Shown in pieces: positions 11,591 to 21,808 of a DNA stretch of 64,000 nt. The notes under the pieces were generated by a model. That model searched no databases and had not been told where the DNA came from. It saw nothing but the letters and a program-made list of their open reading frames with translations. Every line of letters starts with the position of its first letter. Within the stretch, counting starts at the first letter, position 1. The stretch is taken from the NCBI RefSeq assembly GCF_032118995.1, contig NC_092657.1, positions 8,681,391 through 8,745,390 of the forward strand, read 5' to 3'. A program made the translations under genes and the position numbers. The DNA is from Asterias amurensis. Lineage: Eukaryota; Echinodermata; Asteroidea; Forcipulatida; Asteriidae.

Positions 11591-11815
11591 ACAAAACCCT
11601 ATTCTTAGGTTTGTACCTCGTTAAGTATCAAACAAAACCCTGTTCTTAGGTTTGTACCTAATTGTTAAGTATAAAACAAAAACCCTGTTCTTAGGTTTGC
11701 ACCTTGTTAAGTATAAAACAAAAACCCGTTCGTACCTTGTTAAGTAAACGAAATCCTGTTCAAAGGTTTGCACCTTGTTAAGTAAACAAACCCAATAAAT
11801 CCTTGGGTTTCAACC
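11590..11815. repeat. minisatellite, unit about 36-40 bp (first block)
   Basis: Repeats of AAACAAAACCCTGTTCTTAG plus GTTTGTACCTTGTTAAGTAT. About five copies, then interrupted by another copy of the dispersed repeat. Confidence 0.75.
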
Positions 11816-11822
11816 TTGTTAA

Positions 11823-12095
11823 AGGCAGGGTATACTTTTGGTAATTTTCAAAAACCTGTGAAATTATGGTCTCAATTGGTCATCGATAAAAGCAAAAAAG
11901 CCTTGTTGCATAGAATTGTGTGTTTACAGAGAGATTTAAATTGTATAAAAAATTACCTTTTTCTGTAAAACTGCATTTCTTCAAAGGGGGTCATTTTTAT
12001 CAACGTTTTGTAATATCAACAGCTCTCCAGTGCTTTCCCCAAAAAAGTTGTGTGGTCATTAATTTTGGAAGAATTAACAAAGGTATACCCTCCTT
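11823..12095. repeat. second copy of the dispersed repeat, same orientation
   Basis: Starts AAAGGCAGGGTATACTTTTG and repeats the order of 11221-11590: CTCAATTGGTCATCGATA, CCTTGTTGCATAG, TTCTTCAAAGGGGGTC, AACAGCTCTCCAGTGC. The repeat and the minisatellite block alternate twice, so the whole 11.2-12.4 kb stretch is probably one segmental duplication. Confidence 0.6.
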
Positions 12096-12420
12096 AACAA
12101 AATCCTATTCTTAGGTTTGTACCTTGTTAAGTAAACACAACCCTGTTCTTGGGTTTGTACCTTGTTATGTAAACAAAAACCCTGTTCTTTGGTTTGTACC
12201 TTGTTATGTAAACAAATCCCTATTCTTGGGTTTGTACCTTGTTAAGTAAACACAACCCTATTCTTGGGTTTGTACCTTGTTAAGTAAACACAACCCTGTT
12301 CTTGGGTTTGTACCTTGTTATGTAAACAAAAACCCTGCTCTCTGGTTTGTACCTTGTTACGTAAACAAAACCCTGTTTTGGGGTTTGTACATTGCTAAAG
12401 TGAACAAAAACCAATTTCTT
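12095..12420. repeat. minisatellite, unit about 36 bp (second block)
   Basis: About eight to nine copies of a unit reading CCCTGTTCTTGGGTTTGTAC then CTTGTTAAGTAAACACAA. Copies are more regular than in the first block. Confidence 0.8.
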
Positions 12421-12599
12421 GCCATGGTTTATACTGTGTGTACAAAACACAAAGTCTTAATTTATTTTTGATAATTTATATTTTCATGTTATGTAGTTCA
12501 TGATCTGTTCTTTCACTTTTTGTACGCTTTATTGCGTTACAATAAATTTATCATAAAAAATATAACGAGATTCTGTTGGCATTTGTATTAATTTTGTTT

Positions 12600-13040
12600 A
12601 TTGCTGGTGGTTGGAAAATCGTCTATTATTGGTCAAAATGATGTCGGTCGGCAGTCGTATTGACGTTGGCTGGAAGTTAGAACAAAATCGCAAAGAGAGA
12701 TGACATAACGTCATGATAACGTCAGTGTGTACGGTGAATGGACGTCAATAAGTGGCGTTAAACTGAAGTCATTTCTGCACCCGACATTAATGTCGATTGG
12801 ACGTTTCGTATTGGTTAACACCAACGTCTAGCCGACGTTGAACCAACGTTTTATCGTTGAAGGAATGACGTCCAATCAAGTCATTCTTGCATTGTTGGAA
12901 GGTTGATATAACGTCGGATAGGCGGTGGTGTTGACGTCTAATGGACGTGTCTGTTTGGTCAACACCAACGTCTAACTGACGTTGAATCAACATTATATCA
13001 GCGCAGGAATGACGTCAAACAAAGTCATTTTTGGGTTGAT
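12600..13040. repeat. ACGT-rich tandem repeat, period about 149 bp
   Basis: The phrase TGGTTAACACCAACGTCTAG, then CGACGTTGAACCAACGTTTT and GGAATGACGTCCAATCAAGTC at about 12810-12890 recurs at about 12957-13035 (TGGTCAACACCAACGTCTAA onward). The unit is full of the self-complementary ACGT and GACGTC. Less regular copies lie to the left. No coding potential. Confidence 0.65.
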
Positions 13041-13875
13041 GTAATTCAATTCAATTTATTTATTTCATCACAGATTACAAGTAAAAAGTGAAAATTGCTT
13101 TCCCTGTGTGCACTAAAAAGATTCAAATATGATACTTATAGAAAAACAAACAAACATTACATTCAAAAAACACAGAGTTCATTACAAAAATTAATATAAG
13201 CAACAAATAGGCTAGTTCAAATTTTACAAAGAGAGAAAACGTTATCAAAAACTCACCCTCACTGATTAAAATGGAAAAACAACAACTACTACTAAGTTAA
13301 CTTATAAAAAGTGAGTTAAAAAGTTGAATAGCACTGGGTAAAAAAGATAGTCTGAACTGATTTGTACGAGTAGAGAGAGAACGGTACCTTCCTGATGAGT
13401 AACGATTTTGTGGGCCTGGAATTGTCCGTAAAGACCAAATACATTAATCAAGTGTCCAACCAATATAGCTGTCATCTTTGACCTGTCTCGTTTTGTCAAG
13501 ATTCTGTTTTGTTTGTAGCCTTTGTGTAACAAATGACATCATTAAACTCGTTGAATCAATGGTGTGCGTTTTTTAGTGGCCACTTCGCATGAGACTGCCC
13601 TCATGGACAATAACCGACTGCAAATGATACACTGCAGGTGTGTTGTTTGCATAAATAGATAAATTTTAGATAAATGTAGGTGTGATGTTTATTTGATGTC
13701 CTAATATAACTAGAATAGTTCTTTTTACTGTGATTTGAATGCGCTGAATTTATGCAACTCGGAATCTGGTAGACCTTGCACATTTTTCATTTTGGAGGTT
13801 TGGTATGAACGAATGGAATCAATAGTTTTAGTATCTACAGTAACTTGAGATAGCCCTTCAGTGGAAGTTGAAGTA
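13041..13875. other. AT-rich stretch with one unknown minus-strand open frame
   Basis: Starts with AATTCAATTCAATTTATTT, which resembles a LINE or SINE tail. A minus-strand open stretch at 13302-13532 (76 codons, with QEGTVLSLLVQISSDYLF) might be the end of a degraded transposon gene, but I do not recognise it. Nothing else seen. Confidence 0.35.
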
Positions 13876-14296
13876 TAGTTGGGTCATCTGGTGCAATCCC
13901 GTGACCGTGGAGAGCGAAGGTTTGTTTCTCAGTGGATTTGTCTTCTGTGAAGGATAATTAAGCAAATTAGCGGGGGTGTCCCTCGCGAAAGTGTGGGCGG
14001 AATTCGTGAGAGTCCGAAATCCAAAATGGCCGCCGTCGGCCATTTTGAAAATTACGTTTTCAATGGTTTGGCCTACAATACTGCTAAGTATATGATTTAT
14101 GGGGTTTTGGGGGTCGAGGAATCCATTTTTGACGTCCATTTGATGATTTGACAAATTTTTAACCTTCAAATCCAAGATGGTCGTCGTTTTTCAGCTCAAA
14201 AATTTTTTAAAAATTAATTAGTCGTATAGTCTTCATAATAGACTCCAATAAAAGCTCTAATCATGTTAAGTTGAGTGATGGACAGTAAAACTACAC
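13876..14296 (+). repeat. left terminal inverted repeat
   Basis: Complement of 19451-19862 with roughly one difference per ten bases. It holds CCAAAATGGCCGCCGTCGGC and a phrase beginning GGGGTTTTGGGGGTCGAGGA. Open frames here give the same peptides as the right repeat only because the DNA is shared. Confidence 0.85.
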
Positions 14297-14785
14297 AATA
14301 GTCATCCAAGAGGTTAAAGTTACAGATTTTTGTTGATTCAACCTATGAAAATTGGCTCTCAATGGTCACAAAAGTACTGGAATTTACCCAGCGAACTAAT
14401 TGGTGAAATGTATGTATTGGAATTTGTCAATACCAGATACCACCCAACATGCCCAATGAAAAGATTACGGTACAGGTACACCAAAGTTTAGGTTGGTAGT
14501 AAATTATTGGTCCTCAGGCTTTTTTCCTATCACAAAATTAATCTATTCAGGCAATAAATGACTGAGTAAACTGAACATAAAGTACTATAATTGTCACCTG
14601 GTTGTTCAAGTACAACGTCTACAATAAAAGCAGGAAATTGTCCTCTGGTTACGGTACTCAAGGACATCTGACATGCTTGTTGTATTAACTCTAAACACCT
14701 GTCCATTCATGGCTAACGTAACGTTCAATTGGGTGGTGTCTAATTTTAATCTGTGGAAATTCTGTATTTACCCTGAATTTGCAAT

Positions 14786-17700
14786 CTAACAATCCTCATC
14801 CGAATCTGTTGAGTCTCCAAACTCACTGTCATCATCGCTACTGTCATCGCTGCTGTCATCTAAACAGTCACGAGGTGTGAGCCGGTGGGGCAAGGGTGGA
14901 AGGGTGTGGCGCACTGATCGGCACTTCCCATTCATGATTTCCCAACCATGACCAATGGGATATGGATGCTCTAGTAAGTTGAAATGGAGCTGGCAGTATG
15001 TTATGAAGTTCGTCCTTTCCAAGTGGTGATTCAACGTGTCATCATCAGGCGGGAGGAGGACCGTACTCTTTTTCTTCAGCTTGTGCCACTTGGAAGCTCT
15101 GGCATGCCCGCAAGTAGCATCTGCACTCTCGGCATATACCTTGGAGAGGACAAATGCTTCCATATCAGCTTTGACTTCGTCCCATAACTCCAGAGTCTCA
15201 CCTACTTGTCCCAGGAGCTCCCTTGCCTCAGGATCATTGATAACCTTCTGCAACGATCGCTTTTTACCGTGTCCATAGAACCCTGATGTATGGTCACTCC
15301 AAGTGATGATATGGAGTGGTATGATGATATTTGCAACATCTTCTGAGAGCATGGCATGGCAATTGATTAACTCATGTTTGTGTTTAATCAGCAGATCACC
15401 TTGGAGTTGATGTGAGACATAAGCTGCTTGGACATAAACGTCTGTGTCCTCGCTGTCTAGTACAACTGATTCAGTGTGGGTCACGGTCCTTAGCTTGGCA
15501 TAGGCAGAGAGCAGCATTGTATCTGCCTCTGGGTGCTTGAATGCATAGTCCCTGCTCGCCAAATCAGTGCTCAGGTTGGTTGACGTCTCGCCCTCACAGT
15601 ATGACGCCATCTCGCACTCGACCAACTTGTGTTTTCATTTGTTCCATCACAAGCTTCTGCAGTCTGACCTTGTTTGCTGAATTGATCATTACTTTGTTGA
15701 ACTCAACAGCTCCTGGGAATATGTCTTTGGGCTTGGGAAAAACATATGGGATGTGTGGATGTTTTGCTGCCCGTCGATCGTGCTCATCGTCCTTGATGCT
15801 AAAGGGAAGGTCATACTTGTCGTTGACGAGGATAATAAGGCGTGCATCTGCGTGGCGTGAGATGACGATGGCACAAATCTTATCCAAGTAGTCACTCCAG
15901 CGGTACTCGGAGCCATCCCTCTTCCTAGCCTCACGGTCCTCGGGTGTGGGGGTGGCTAACCGCCAGATTAGCCCCATGTCCACAAGGCTTCGAGTTAAGA
16001 TTCATAGTTGTTTCTATCCAAAGGTCCTTGGCTGGCAAGAGTAGGGTAGTCCTGTCGTCGACTGTGCGAAGTGATTGTTGAAGAAGGCCATTTGTTCATC
16101 TGACAGTAAAGACAGCATCGCCCAATAATCTGGCAACCACCTCCCATAGTCATGGTTGTCGTATGCCATCAGCCCAGGCAACATTTCGTATGTTGATGAT
16201 AGGTACCCCGATGCGTTTTGTGCATGACATGCATCAATATTTTGGACTAGAGGGTCCGTCATTTCCATGAACGAGACCCAGAAGTCTGCCATGTCTGTGC
16301 CAGGTTTCTTGTAAACTTGGTTAATCAGATCCTTGATGTCATCGTCATCCTGGAGAAAAATGTGAGATTCATGTAGAGCCTCTTGTGTCTCAGTGAGTGC
16401 GTTGCGCAGAATGTCAAGGTTCAACTTGATGTCTTCTGATAGTTCCCCGTGCTCAAGAATTGTTCTAAGACGTTCATGGATAAGAGTCTCTCTCCAGAGC
16501 ATAATGCAGCGAATGCCCCGTCTGTAGTGCTTCCCTCGTAGTGCCTGATCAACAGACCCCTCCGCTACTATCCCTGCTGAAACCAGAGTGTCTACCATGC
16601 CAGACCCCTTGAATCTCTTATAGATAGCATAGATGTAGGACATCTGCTGGTGGAACGCACCAAGTATCGGGATGATGTCCTTGAACAATTCCGGATTCTC
16701 CGCATTGAGGTGCACAATCGTCTTGTAGGTGGGCATGTCGCCAACGAGAAAGGAAAATGAAATACTTTTCTCCCGCATAGCCTCCACTAGTTTCACCATA
16801 ATGTCATGCAACACTGATTTGCTTGGAGGTTCATTTTAGGTCGTGTGGTAGTATGGCTTGCTCTTGTTGGGCGGGGGATGGCGGCAGGACTGGGCACCAC
16901 TGTATGCTGGAACCTGTTGCTCATCAGGTGGTGGTCTTGTACCATTAGTGTCTGCACGAGACAGTGCATGTATCACAGAGCGAGCACGCTGTGGAGCCAT
17001 GCCATTTATTTGTGGATCTAACCTGGAACGAGCTGGTGGCTCACTTTTGCTACCAGGGGGGCATCTATATTGCTTGACCTGCGTCAGCTCGGCACACTTT
17101 TGCTTCAGCTGTGCAGAGACTTCCTTCTTGACGAGCTTTGCAGGAGGATCCTCATCAGGGTTTTTTTCATAGCTCTGTGGCTGCACAAACATAACGTTTG
17201 TTCGATGAGCTCCTGTTGCATTGCCAGTCATGGTATCGACCTTGAAGTCATCGTTATCAACAATAACAATCGCTGGCTTGCCATCTGCGATCTCCTTCGG
17301 GCAGGCTGCTGATGCCTCAACATCCGTCAAAGCCCAGCGGTCATACAGGAGCAGCGTGTCCGCATAGCTGATGCAGACACCGCTCTTGTGCAGAGTTTCC
17401 ATCAGATCTTTACTTCTTGTCATGCCATGGACAATGACACCCATGTTGATAACAGTGGTAGTGCGCCTTCCTGTGATGTAGTAAGTCATCATAGAGGCTA
17501 GGCTGATTGCAGTAGGGCTGTGATCGACAGTTTTTCTCTTGGGCTGTTTTAGCCAGGTCAACAGCTGCACCAGCAACTCACATACCTCTTCACCTTCTTC
17601 GAGATTATCTTAGAAAGTCGCGGGGCCAGGTTCTGGAGCAGCTGCTCATCGCTGATGCCAAGGGATGACATGGCAGCCTCAATAAAGTCACCTCCACCGC

Positions 17701-18576
17701 GAACATCATAGACCCACTCGCTCTTGTTCATCTGACTTCTGTCTTTGAAGCCAATTGTCTCTTGATACTCCTTAATAAGCAAGTCCTTGAGATGTGTCGA
17801 TTTGACATCGCCCACTGGATAGCCATAGTCACCGACGATGCGTTTGTAGTCTGCTAAGAGAGACTGCAGTGAACGGATTTCATGCTCACTGAAGATGATG
17901 GAATCCACGTGTTTAAAGAACAAACCCCTCGCCTCTGAGAGACACATGTTCTGAAGATGCATTGCATCATCTGGCTTGAACTTTGTGTGGTTGACGTACT
18001 TCAGCCAACAGGCATGGTGGTACATGATATCATTTGCGAAAGGATCTGACAGCACTGACGTTGACTCAACTAGCCGTGTGAGACGATCTCTCAGCTCCCT
18101 ATCTTCTATGAGGACTGGGTGGCGTTTGAAGGTGCGCCATGCTGAGTGTGTGTTCAGTCTAAACAGCTTACTTCGCGCTCTATTTGGGTGCTTCATGTCC
18201 CTACCCTGCATACACCAAACACACTTCATTTTGTCGTGGAGAGGCCCACCCACTGAGGAACGCAGGAACTTTGGTGGCGGAGGTCCCTCTGGCTCATCAA
18301 CACACCTTTCGGAACACTGAGCACTGTCACTTTCTTTTTGTTTGCGTTGTCGGGCTTTTTCAAGCTGGACTGAAGATGAGATTGTGATATAGCATGTTTT
18401 ATGCACGTAATAGCAAGCTGGTCCATTTTTCCATGAAGTATTGTCGTAAACATCACCAAATTTGTCAAGTTCTGACCAGTTTTGGACTTGGATTGTAAAC
18501 TCTCCCATTTACCTTGGGTAATAGTGTCAGAGAACTTGCACGGCTTGCCACATTTAAGCACACAGTCATAAGACAT
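14786..18576 (-). pseudogene. transposon protein with FEN1/XPG-like nuclease domain, decayed
   Basis: Minus-strand pieces in order: a Cys-rich N-terminus (CVLKCGKPCKF; KMKCVWCMQGRDMKHPNRAR, a zinc-finger-like segment), a central part (GRRTTTVINMGVIVHGMTRS; IVIVDNDDFKVDTMTG), a helical part (GSVDQALRGKHYRRGIRCIM; MLPGLMAYDNHDYGRWLPDY), then WRLATPTPEDREA, and a C-terminal nuclease-like domain with PEADTMLLSAYA (about 15525), DSEDTDVYVQAAYVSHQL (about 15450) and HTSGFYGHGKKRSL (about 15285). Conserved acidic residues followed by a Gly-rich helix-hairpin-like segment are the FEN1/XPG (PIN) pattern. The tail is acidic (DDSSDDSSDDDSEFGDSTD). Frame changes near 18490, 17570 and 15625 and stops near 16833 and 16012-16000 break it. 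The family is widespread and multicopy in invertebrates and fish, by memory. Confidence 0.7.
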
Positions 18577-18797
18577 TTTTACTACTGGTAAAAAGCAAAC
18601 AGTATTTAAGGCAATCTATACTTGAAGCTTCTACATATGTTTGTAAATGGTTTTCAATATACCACTATCTCATTGTATCTATTTCAGATGTCTTTGATGC
18701 TGCATTTGTTTATTCTTGATCGTCAGTTGAAGCTGTAAAAATATAGAGCTGTGTACATGTAGACCTGGAATAAAATATATATGTACACACAAAAACA

Positions 18798-18880
18798 TGT
18801 GATCAGGTGTGCCAGAATAAGGAATCTAGGGCATGATAAGTAATGACATCTAACATTACTCTATGGAGTGTAATTACTTT
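18798..18880. repeat. direct repeat, copy 1 (inside the transposon)
   Basis: GATCAGGTGTGCCAGAATAA, then GGAATCTAGGGCATGATAAG and ATTACTCTATGGAGTG. It matches 19289-19370 in the same orientation with roughly 10 differences. Confidence 0.8.
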
Positions 18881-19288
18881 AATACTCGTACATACTTGTG
18901 ATAATAGAGACCAACGATTAGGACATGCATTTTATCTATCAATTCAAAATATCAGCACAAACTCCAACTTTTCTAAGACCCGAAACCACTCATAAACTTG
19001 CTTAAGACTTCCTAAAGTTATCACATTAAGATCCATTAACACAAGCTTTAGAAATAAGATAGGTCTCTTAATAACATTACAGAATTATTTGATAAAAATC
19101 AGTGATAAATTTAAGCAAAGTACATACCTGCAGAGTCGGGCAGGCAGTCAATGGCAGTTAGAAAGTTACAAAGACTGTTGTTTGTTTAAGGTTTATGTCT
19201 ATGCAGAGCAGTCCTACATAAACATTGTATTACATGTGTTATACAATTTTTAATCAATTACAACGTAATACAACCCTTGAAATATACA

Positions 19289-19370
19289 AACGTGATCATG
19301 TGTCCCAGAATGAGGTATCTAGGGCATGATAAGTAATAACACCCTACATTACACTATGGAGTGCGCTAGA
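19289..19370. repeat. direct repeat, copy 2 (inside the transposon)
   Basis: GATCATGTGTCCCAGAATGA, then GGTATCTAGGGCATGATAAG and ATTACACTATGGAGTG. It lies about 490 bp from copy 1, next to the right terminal inverted repeat. It could be a subterminal binding site for the transposon protein or a simple duplication. Confidence 0.8.
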
Positions 19371-19450
19371 ATTGTAACCAAAGGAGGACTTCACAAGGTT
19401 AAATTCTTCTGACCTTTTGACCTCTGAGATGACCTCGGTGTGCTTTTAAT

Positions 19451-19862
19451 TGTAGTTTTACTGCCCATCACTCAACTTAACATGATCATAGCTTTTATTG
19501 GAGTCTATTCTGAAGACGATACGACAAATTAATTTTTTAAATCTTTTTGAGCTGAAAAACGACAGCCATCTTGGGTCAAAAATTTGTCAAATCATCAAGT
19601 GGACGTCAAAAATGGATTCCTCGACCCCCAGAACCCCATAAATCATATACTCAGCAGTATTGTAGGCCAAACCATTGAAAACGTAATTTTCAAAATGGCC
19701 GACGGCGGCCATTTTGGATTTCAGGCTCTCACGGATTCCGCCCACCCTTTCGCGAGGGACACCCCCGCTAATTTGTTTAATTATCCTTAACAGAAGACAA
19801 ATCCACTGAGAAACAAACCTTCGCTCTCCACGGTCACGGAATTGCACCAGATGACCCAACTA
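19451..19862 (-). repeat. right terminal inverted repeat
   Basis: Complement of the left repeat. It ends TTGCACCAGATGACCCAACTA, followed by GTA. Confidence 0.85.
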
Positions 19863-20201
19863 GTAGAGAGATTTGTTAACCATTGCTAAATACCAGACCC
19901 GCAGTATAAAAAGTGTTTTAAAAGAACAAAATTGAAAATTGTAACTTTAGAAGAAAACCATCAATAATGATCGCATATCTTCAAGGAAAAAAACTTGGAA
20001 TGTCCCAGAATGAATCCGCTAAAGACAAAAAAGGTGTGATTGGAAGATTCTGGAGACTGCCTGTTCTTTCAATGGTTGATACATTGTACGATTTACAACG
20101 AACACTTATGATCACTTAAAGCGCATTGTTCTCTGACAGGACCAACATTCAAATCTCTGCCAAGACAGTAGCAATTTGCTATATAGCCTTTAAATTAATG
20201 C

Positions 20202-20549
20202 TCAGTGGTAGGCCACGACAACAACGTCGATTGACCGATTAATATTGATAAGTGGATGCTTCATGGTTGATGCCAGCTGGGTAAACATAGAGCACGCTTG
20301 AGAATAGGCCACAGTCATCTTCTTGCTGGCTTCTAATCGTAAACTTGTCTTCAATACAAACTTGTTGTATATCTGCTGTAGCATGTACTGTGTTCCCCTA
20401 ACAGACAACCAGCCTCCATTGTGGTCCTCAAAAGTGAACCCAGAGATTGCCCAGAGGGGACCCAACTTCTCACAGACTAAGGTAAGTGCAGTAGCTGGTG
20501 GACGTTGAATGACATGCACCACGCTATACAGATCTTCCACCTGTTTCAC
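20202..20549 (-). pseudogene. second DUF4218-like transposase fragment
   Basis: Minus-strand open stretch of 115 codons with CEKLGPLWAISGFTFEDHNG and GTQYMLQQIYNKFVL. 'LGPLWA.s.F.FEd.NG.l....GTQ....QI' is the C-terminal CACTA transposase pattern, a different branch from the remnant at 3840. There is no start, no other exon was found, and no terminal repeats are visible, so it is a fragment. Confidence 0.5.
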
Positions 20550-21808
20550 AAATTCTAACAGCTTGTATCAGTAAACAAAACATACTTTTCTCTTTTTTAA
20601 TGGATCAAACAATAATTAAACATGCAGTGAATTTGACCTTTTAACAGATGAAACTTTCTCCTTTACGCACTGGATACAACCAATGTTTGTACTTAAGACA
20701 ATTTTTTACAGTTTATGTAGTTACGAAGTTATTGTCAGGTTTTACTCGTAAACTAAGAATATATAATAAGTTGTGTAAGTTTGAACCATAGTGATCGTTG
20801 CCTTTCCTTGTGCGTTACTTGTTGTGCTTTCTCTTCTCTTCAGAGACATATATTTCAGTTCTTTGTTGTTGTGTTTCAGTGCATATTGGATGCGCATACT
20901 TACAAAGTTTGCCACTATCCAAGTTCACATCCTTTCAAGTTTTCTTCGAACTACTTAGACATTTCACATTCAAAAGATTTGATTCTGAGCCAGGTGCATA
21001 TTTGTCACCAAGGACACGCTTAATGAGTTCAGCCACTATGACATTCTAGAAGCGTAACAGAAATATGTGGCTGAAGGGTTGTTCTTGAACCACCCTTACG
21101 CGATTGTGGAATAGTTGTTTTCCACAACATCCTGGCTGAACCTCCATGTGATGATAAATGCTACTTAACATTTGGATTTAAACTCATCCTCCATTGAGTT
21201 AAACAGGCTATGCGCATGCGCATAAGCCAACCCTTGATACAGTTTCTTAGACCCTATATAGAATACTCTTGAACCATGGAATTCAATTATTGTAAAACTG
21301 AAGTTACTCATAATTATTAGACAGAGCAAATCTTTGAATTGTCTTCTTCTCCTTGGAAATGTATGCAGTTAAAACAATCAAAATGCCTGTCTATCCTCAA
21401 ACTCTGCCGTGTAGGCATCTTCAGCAGGCATTTTCGCCACTGATGTGCGAAGGTAGATGACTGCAGCAACATTGTGAGTTGAAAAAACTTGGGTTGTTTT
21501 TTACCCTGATACTACTGTTACAAAAATTTGTTTAAGGATGTTATTTTCTAATGTAGTCCTTTGATTCCTACAGTGGAGTCCCATTTTACCTCACTTTCAA
21601 TTTTCATTTTGCCATTTTTAAAGGGACGGTATGTTACTAATCCAAAAAATAATGACCATGAAAACATACTTGGTAAAGAGCAACGGCAAAGTTTGTAATA
21701 TAAAAAATTGTTAAAAACAAGCCCCTTTGAAGTAATGTCTTTTTTGAGAAAGACTGAAAGAGTTAATTATTCACACACAAATTTGAACCTTGATTGGCTT
21801 TTAAAATT
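20550..21808. other. non-coding stretch with an old dispersed repeat at 21615-21800
   Basis: At 21615-21800 the phrases AAACATACTTGGTAAAGAGCAA, CCCCTTTGAAGTAATGTC and TTTTGAGAAAGACTGAAAGAG match the arm of the palindromic repeat at 53684-54342. The rest shows no recognisable gene. Confidence 0.45.

Larger units (their letters stand above)
13876..19862 (-). mobile_element. DNA transposon with about 420-bp terminal inverted repeats (possibly Academ-like)
   Basis: The ends are inverted repeats: TAGTTGGGTCATCTGGTGCA at 13876 and its complement ending at 19862. The match continues inward with small differences to about 14296 on the left and 19451 on the right (421 and 412 bp). Both sides are flanked by GTA (13873-13875 and 19863-19865), a possible 3-bp target duplication. 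Inside lies one minus-strand gene with a FEN1/XPG-like C-terminus. I recall XPG-like nuclease domains and 3-4 bp duplications for the Academ superfamily, so that label is tentative. The copy is old enough for the gene to carry about five breaks. Confidence 0.75.

Noticed and set aside
13858-14175. Open frames giving MDVKNGFLDPQNPINH-like peptides in both 13858-14175 and 19584-19790, which look like a conserved protein
   Set aside because: Both lie inside the terminal inverted repeats of one transposon; the shared peptide only reflects shared DNA.
17554-17580. A very short intron at the frame change in the FEN1/XPG-like gene (GTATGTGAG...TGCAG)
   Set aside because: It would be about 23 bp, too short for a spliceosomal intron; a frame change is simpler.
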